NCBI GenBank assembly: GCA_949298665.1
Contig: CASFXO010000152.1
Coordinates: 1 to 7,288 of the forward strand
Length of the DNA: 7,288 bases
Source of the DNA: an uncultured Lentisphaeria bacterium
GTDB lineage: Bacteria; Verrucomicrobiota; Lentisphaeria; Victivallales; Victivallaceae
Reading direction: 5' to 3'
Below, piece after piece: positions 4,701 to 7,288 of this stretch (the first letter of the stretch is position 1; each line of letters starts with the position of its first letter). Under the pieces are notes generated by a model. That model saw only the letters and a list, made by a program, of their open reading frames with translations. It searched no databases and was not told the DNA's origin. The translations under genes and the position numbers were made by a program.

Positions 4701-5868
4701 GTTTTTCAACTCCTTCCGCGGACGGCTTCACCTCCCGGATGACCAGCTCGATGTGGTGCCGGTCGTCCCGGAAGTAGCGGGCGGAGAGCTCCTTGACCCG
4801 TTCTCCGACCGCCTTCGGCTCATAGGTTTTCAGCTCCTCCAGCGCCTCGCGGAACAACCAGCACCCCACGATGCCGAACTGCTCCTTGATTCCGGGCGAG
4901 CGCCGGAAGAGCTCGGTGTACCGCCGGGAAACCGCCTCCGGCAGAATGTTCCCCTCAAATGTAACATAATCCAGCGGAAATTCGCACTCCCGGATATAGT
5001 GCGGCAGGGTCGACACCGCCAGCAGATCGTTCCCGAACACCGGCAGCCGGATGTTCAGTTCCCGCATCACGCGCCCGAAAACCTGCAGATTTTCCGGCGT
5101 ATCCGTAAAGATCACCGCGTCCATATCGCTGTTTTCGTACAGGCGCTTCAACGGCTGCAGAAAATGGCTTTCGTGGGCCGGCGGCAGAAAATCGATCCGG
5201 TGGATTTCATGGAAAAAGGCGTCCTGACGCAGCTTTTCGATCAGCATGTTCGCAAACACCGAACTGTAGGATTCCGTCCCCGCCGATACGAACAGCAGAT
5301 TGCGGCACCCCATCTCCTTGAGCCGCTGAATCAGCGGATCGAAAAGCAGCCGCGTCGGATAAAGCGTCCCGAAAATGTCCGGCTCCAGCACCGGCAGCTC
5401 CGGCGACAGCGGCGAAAACGGCGCCAGCGCCGGCAGCGCATAATATTGACACAACGTGCGCACCTCCCGCAGCCGCGACGTCGACACCGGCCCGATCAGA
5501 TACGCGATGTCCGGCCGCTCGCAGAGTCCCAGCGCGGCCAGACGGGTGGCGTAGCTTTCATCCCGCGGTTCCACGTAGGTGATCTCCACCGGCCGCCCGA
5601 GAATGCCGCCGTCGATATTGAGCAGCAGCGCAATCCGTCCGATGCCCTGCGCCACCTCGGCAAGGTAGGACTGATCCGTGTAGTTCCCGAGCACGGCGAT
5701 GCGCCAGACATCCCGGCGGTTCACCGCCTCCTCCCGCCGCCCGGCGTGCGCGGCGAACCCGTCGTCCCGGGCAACCCGCCCGTAATTGAAAATGCCCAGC
5801 GCCTCCAGCGCCAGGAAAACGCATAAGACACTCAGCAGTGAAATGATGGTCCAGTAAATTTTCTTCAT
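4690..5868 (-). CDS. membrane-anchored type I periplasmic-binding-like protein
   Basis: A 392-residue protein with an uncleaved-looking N-terminal hydrophobic helix (about 5-26) and no lipobox, then a periplasmic domain. Residues 56-100 match the branched-chain amino acid (LivJ/Peripla_BP_6) start: RIAVLGNYTDQS, then IGRIALLLNIDGGILGRPVE. IAYLIGPVSTSRLREV (121-136) with YALPALAPFSPLSP (143-156) fits the first-lobe ligand loop, and RNLLFVSAGTESYSSVFANM (189-208) starts the second lobe. The fold binds amino acids, amides or small peptides; the ligand is not predictable. ATG at 5868 overlaps the exporter stop by 4 bases (ATGA) and has GGAAG about 8 bases upstream. The gene ends inside the next binding-protein gene. 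Two unrelated binding folds in a row without a matching importer is unusual; a receptor or co-sensor for the sigma factor is a reasonable inference. Confidence 0.83.
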   Translation of the reverse strand: MKKIYWTIISLLSVLCVFLALEALGIFNYGRVARDDGFAAHAGRREEAVNRRDVWRIAVLGNYTDQSYLAEVAQGIGRIALLLNIDGGILGRPVEITYVEPRDESYATRLAALGLCERPDIAYLIGPVSTSRLREVRTLCQYYALPALAPFSPLSPELPVLEPDIFGTLYPTRLLFDPLIQRLKEMGCRNLLFVSAGTESYSSVFANMLIEKLRQDAFFHEIHRIDFLPPAHESHFLQPLKRLYENSDMDAVIFTDTPENLQVFGRVMRELNIRLPVFGNDLLAVSTLPHYIRECEFPLDYVTFEGNILPEAVSRRYTELFRRSPGIKEQFGIVGCWLFREALEELKTYEPKAVGERVKELSARYFRDDRHHIELVIREVKPSAEGVEKHEK

Positions 5869-7288
5869 GGCACAACTTCCGCCTTTCCCTTCTCCTCCTC
5901 CTCAAGCATCTGCCGCCGCGCCAGACGCCGGAACACCCCGTCGCGGCGCATGAGTTCCGCAAAGGTCCCGGATTCCCGGATCTCCCCCTTCTCCAGCACG
6001 TAAATCCGGTCCGCGTGAATGATCGTCGACAGCCGATGGGCGATCACGATCCGGGTCACGTTCAGCTGTTCGATATTGCGCCGCACCGTTTCCTGGGTTT
6101 CGTTGTCGAGCGCGCTGGTGGATTCGTCCATGATGACGATGGCCGGTCTGCCGATCAGCGCCCGGGCAATCAGAATCCGCTGCTGCTGCCCCCCGGAAAG
6201 CACCCCTTCGCTCACGTTCGTGTAAATCCCCATCGGCATCGCGGCAATGTCCTGATCCAGCGCGGCCAGACGCAGGGCCTCCGCCACCGCCTCCGGCGAA
6301 CAGTCGACGCCGGTGGCGATATTCTCGAGGATGCTGCCCGGCATGATCCGGCTGTTCTGCAGAATCACCCCCAACTGCCGCCGCACGGAATGGACATCCA
6401 GCTCCCGGAGGTCCTGCCCGCTGTAAAGAATGCTGCCGTTCCCGGGGCATTCGAATCCCAGCATCAGCCGGACCAGCGAACTCTTGCCCGCTCCGGACGG
6501 ACCGACGATCGCCACCAGTTCCCCCGGTCTGACCGCAAAGGAGACATCGCGCAGCACCGGAGGCGCCTCCGGTTCGTAGCCGAAGGTCACATGGGAAAAC
6601 TCCAGTGAGCCGTCGAGTCGGCCCGCCTGCGGTTTGCCCTCCGGGGACTCCACTTCCGTCTCCCAGAAAATCTTCAGCCGGTCCAGTTCCGGTTTCCGGG
6701 AAGCCAGCAGCCAGAAGCTTTCTCCGATGGTGATGACGGCGATCTGAAAATTCCCATATGCGGAAAGAAACGCCAGAAATCCGGAAAGCTCCAGACTCCC
6801 CCGCCACACCTTGCCGATCAGATAGTAAAACAATAAGTTCATCACCGCGGGCATGACGATGCCGATCACCTCCACCGCGCCCGCTCCGGCAAAATACCGG
6901 TCCCGCGCCCGCTTCTCCGCGATGAAGTCATCCAGAAACCGGTTCTCGATGCTCCCCTCCGCTCCGGCACTCCGGATTTTTCCGATCCCGTCGAACACCT
7001 GTTTCAGGAATCCGGATTCCCGTCCGACCATGTCCGCCGCCGTCCGCAGCGGCCTTTCCAGACGCATGAACAGGAAAAACAGCAGCCAGCCATACCCCAG
7101 CACCAGCGGCACCGCCACCAGCGTCAGCCGCCAGCTGTAGTAACAGAGCATGATCACGCTGCACAATGCGAAAACAGCCCCGAGAAACTGCTGGGAAACC
7201 ACCTGAAACATCAATTCCTGAAGCCGTACCACCGAAAACAGCCGCGTACAGAGATCTCCCGCCCGGTGCCGTTGGAAAAAGGCCACCG
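5865..7288 (-). CDS. NHLM-type bacteriocin export ABC transporter, permease/ATP-binding (5' end beyond window)
   Basis: The C-terminal part of an exporter half-transporter; the frame is open to the right edge, so the true start lies outside. The first 473 visible residues, counted from 7286, contain a type I exporter membrane domain (hydrophobic stretches about 33-75, 137-160 and 168-196) with the coupling-region pattern AGDLCTRLFSV. The nucleotide-binding domain follows: Walker A GPSGAGKSS 262-270, Q-loop Gln310, signature LSGGQQQR 363-370, Walker B IVIMDE 383-388 and switch His417. SRIMPGSILENIATG and AMPMGIYTNVSEG are typical of the NHLM ABC2 family (TIGR03797-like), which accompanies Nif11 and nitrile-hydratase-type leader peptides, rather than the C39-peptidase ABC1 type. 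It probably exports the mature peptides with partner genes further upstream (HlyD-like and peptidase ABC, expected but unseen). Its stop overlaps the next start by 4 bases. Confidence 0.92.
   Translation of the reverse strand, partial: VAFFQRHRAGDLCTRLFSVVRLQELMFQVVSQQFLGAVFALCSVIMLCYYSWRLTLVAVPLVLGYGWLLFFLFMRLERPLRTAADMVGRESGFLKQVFDGIGKIRSAGAEGSIENRFLDDFIAEKRARDRYFAGAGAVEVIGIVMPAVMNLLFYYLIGKVWRGSLELSGFLAFLSAYGNFQIAVITIGESFWLLASRKPELDRLKIFWETEVESPEGKPQAGRLDGSLEFSHVTFGYEPEAPPVLRDVSFAVRPGELVAIVGPSGAGKSSLVRLMLGFECPGNGSILYSGQDLRELDVHSVRRQLGVILQNSRIMPGSILENIATGVDCSPEAVAEALRLAALDQDIAAMPMGIYTNVSEGVLSGGQQQRILIARALIGRPAIVIMDESTSALDNETQETVRRNIEQLNVTRIVIAHRLSTIIHADRIYVLEKGEIRESGTFAELMRRDGVFRRLARRQMLEEEEKGKAEVVP

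Noticed and set aside
3918..5826. Two long plus-strand open frames (3918-4742 and 4699-5826)
   Set aside because: They mirror the two binding-protein genes, are rich in Arg, Gln and Pro, and have no family features. Such frames are typical antisense shadows in high-GC DNA.

Overview
The window is a G+C-rich bacterial segment, roughly 60% by eye. Most of it is one minus-strand operon that looks like a ribosomally made, post-translationally modified peptide (RiPP) pathway. A short remnant of GDP-fucose biosynthesis genes lies on the plus strand at the left edge. The lipoprotein signal and the periplasmic-type binding proteins point to a Gram-negative-type cell. The combination of Nif11-type leaders, an NHLM-type exporter and a SPASM radical SAM enzyme in a high-GC genome would fit Lentisphaerota (Victivallis-like) or a related PVC or gut lineage, but that placement is a guess.

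Layout in transcription order on the minus strand, right to left. (1) The permease/ATPase exporter of the NHLM bacteriocin type enters from beyond the right edge (7288-5865). (2) A membrane-anchored type I periplasmic-binding-like protein follows (5868-4690). (3) Next is a family 3 solute-binding lipoprotein (4700-3885). (4) An ECF sigma factor follows (3895-3344). These four overlap by 4, 11 and 11 bases, so they are probably translationally coupled. (5) A 63-residue acidic protein with a Gly-Gly-like site and a basic tail lies at 3285-3094. (6) and (7) are two Nif11-type precursor peptides, about 70% identical in the leader, each followed by a related GC-rich hairpin (3080-2796 and 2716-2435). 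(8) After a 186-base structured spacer comes a radical SAM/SPASM maturase (2248-845). (9) A small three-helix membrane protein closes the operon (802-455).

Plus strand, left edge: the last 45 codons of GDP-mannose 4,6-dehydratase (gmd) end at 140. They run straight into a truncated, frameshifted C-terminal remnant of GDP-L-fucose synthase (fcl, 141-361) that keeps what looks like the old fcl ribosome binding site. The two blocks are convergent.

Proposed working model: the precursors have leaders ending in AAGG and 12-13 residue cores sharing Pro-Thr-Cys and a near-terminal Leu-Trp. The radical SAM enzyme modifies the core. A C39-type peptidase, not in this window and possibly upstream, removes the leader, and the NHLM exporter takes part in secretion. 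The two binding proteins have no amino-acid permease beside them and are coupled to an ECF sigma factor without a recognisable anti-sigma gene, which suggests an extracytoplasmic sensing branch controlling the pathway. The core chemistry, the role of the binding proteins and the third short ORF are the parts I cannot match to a described system.
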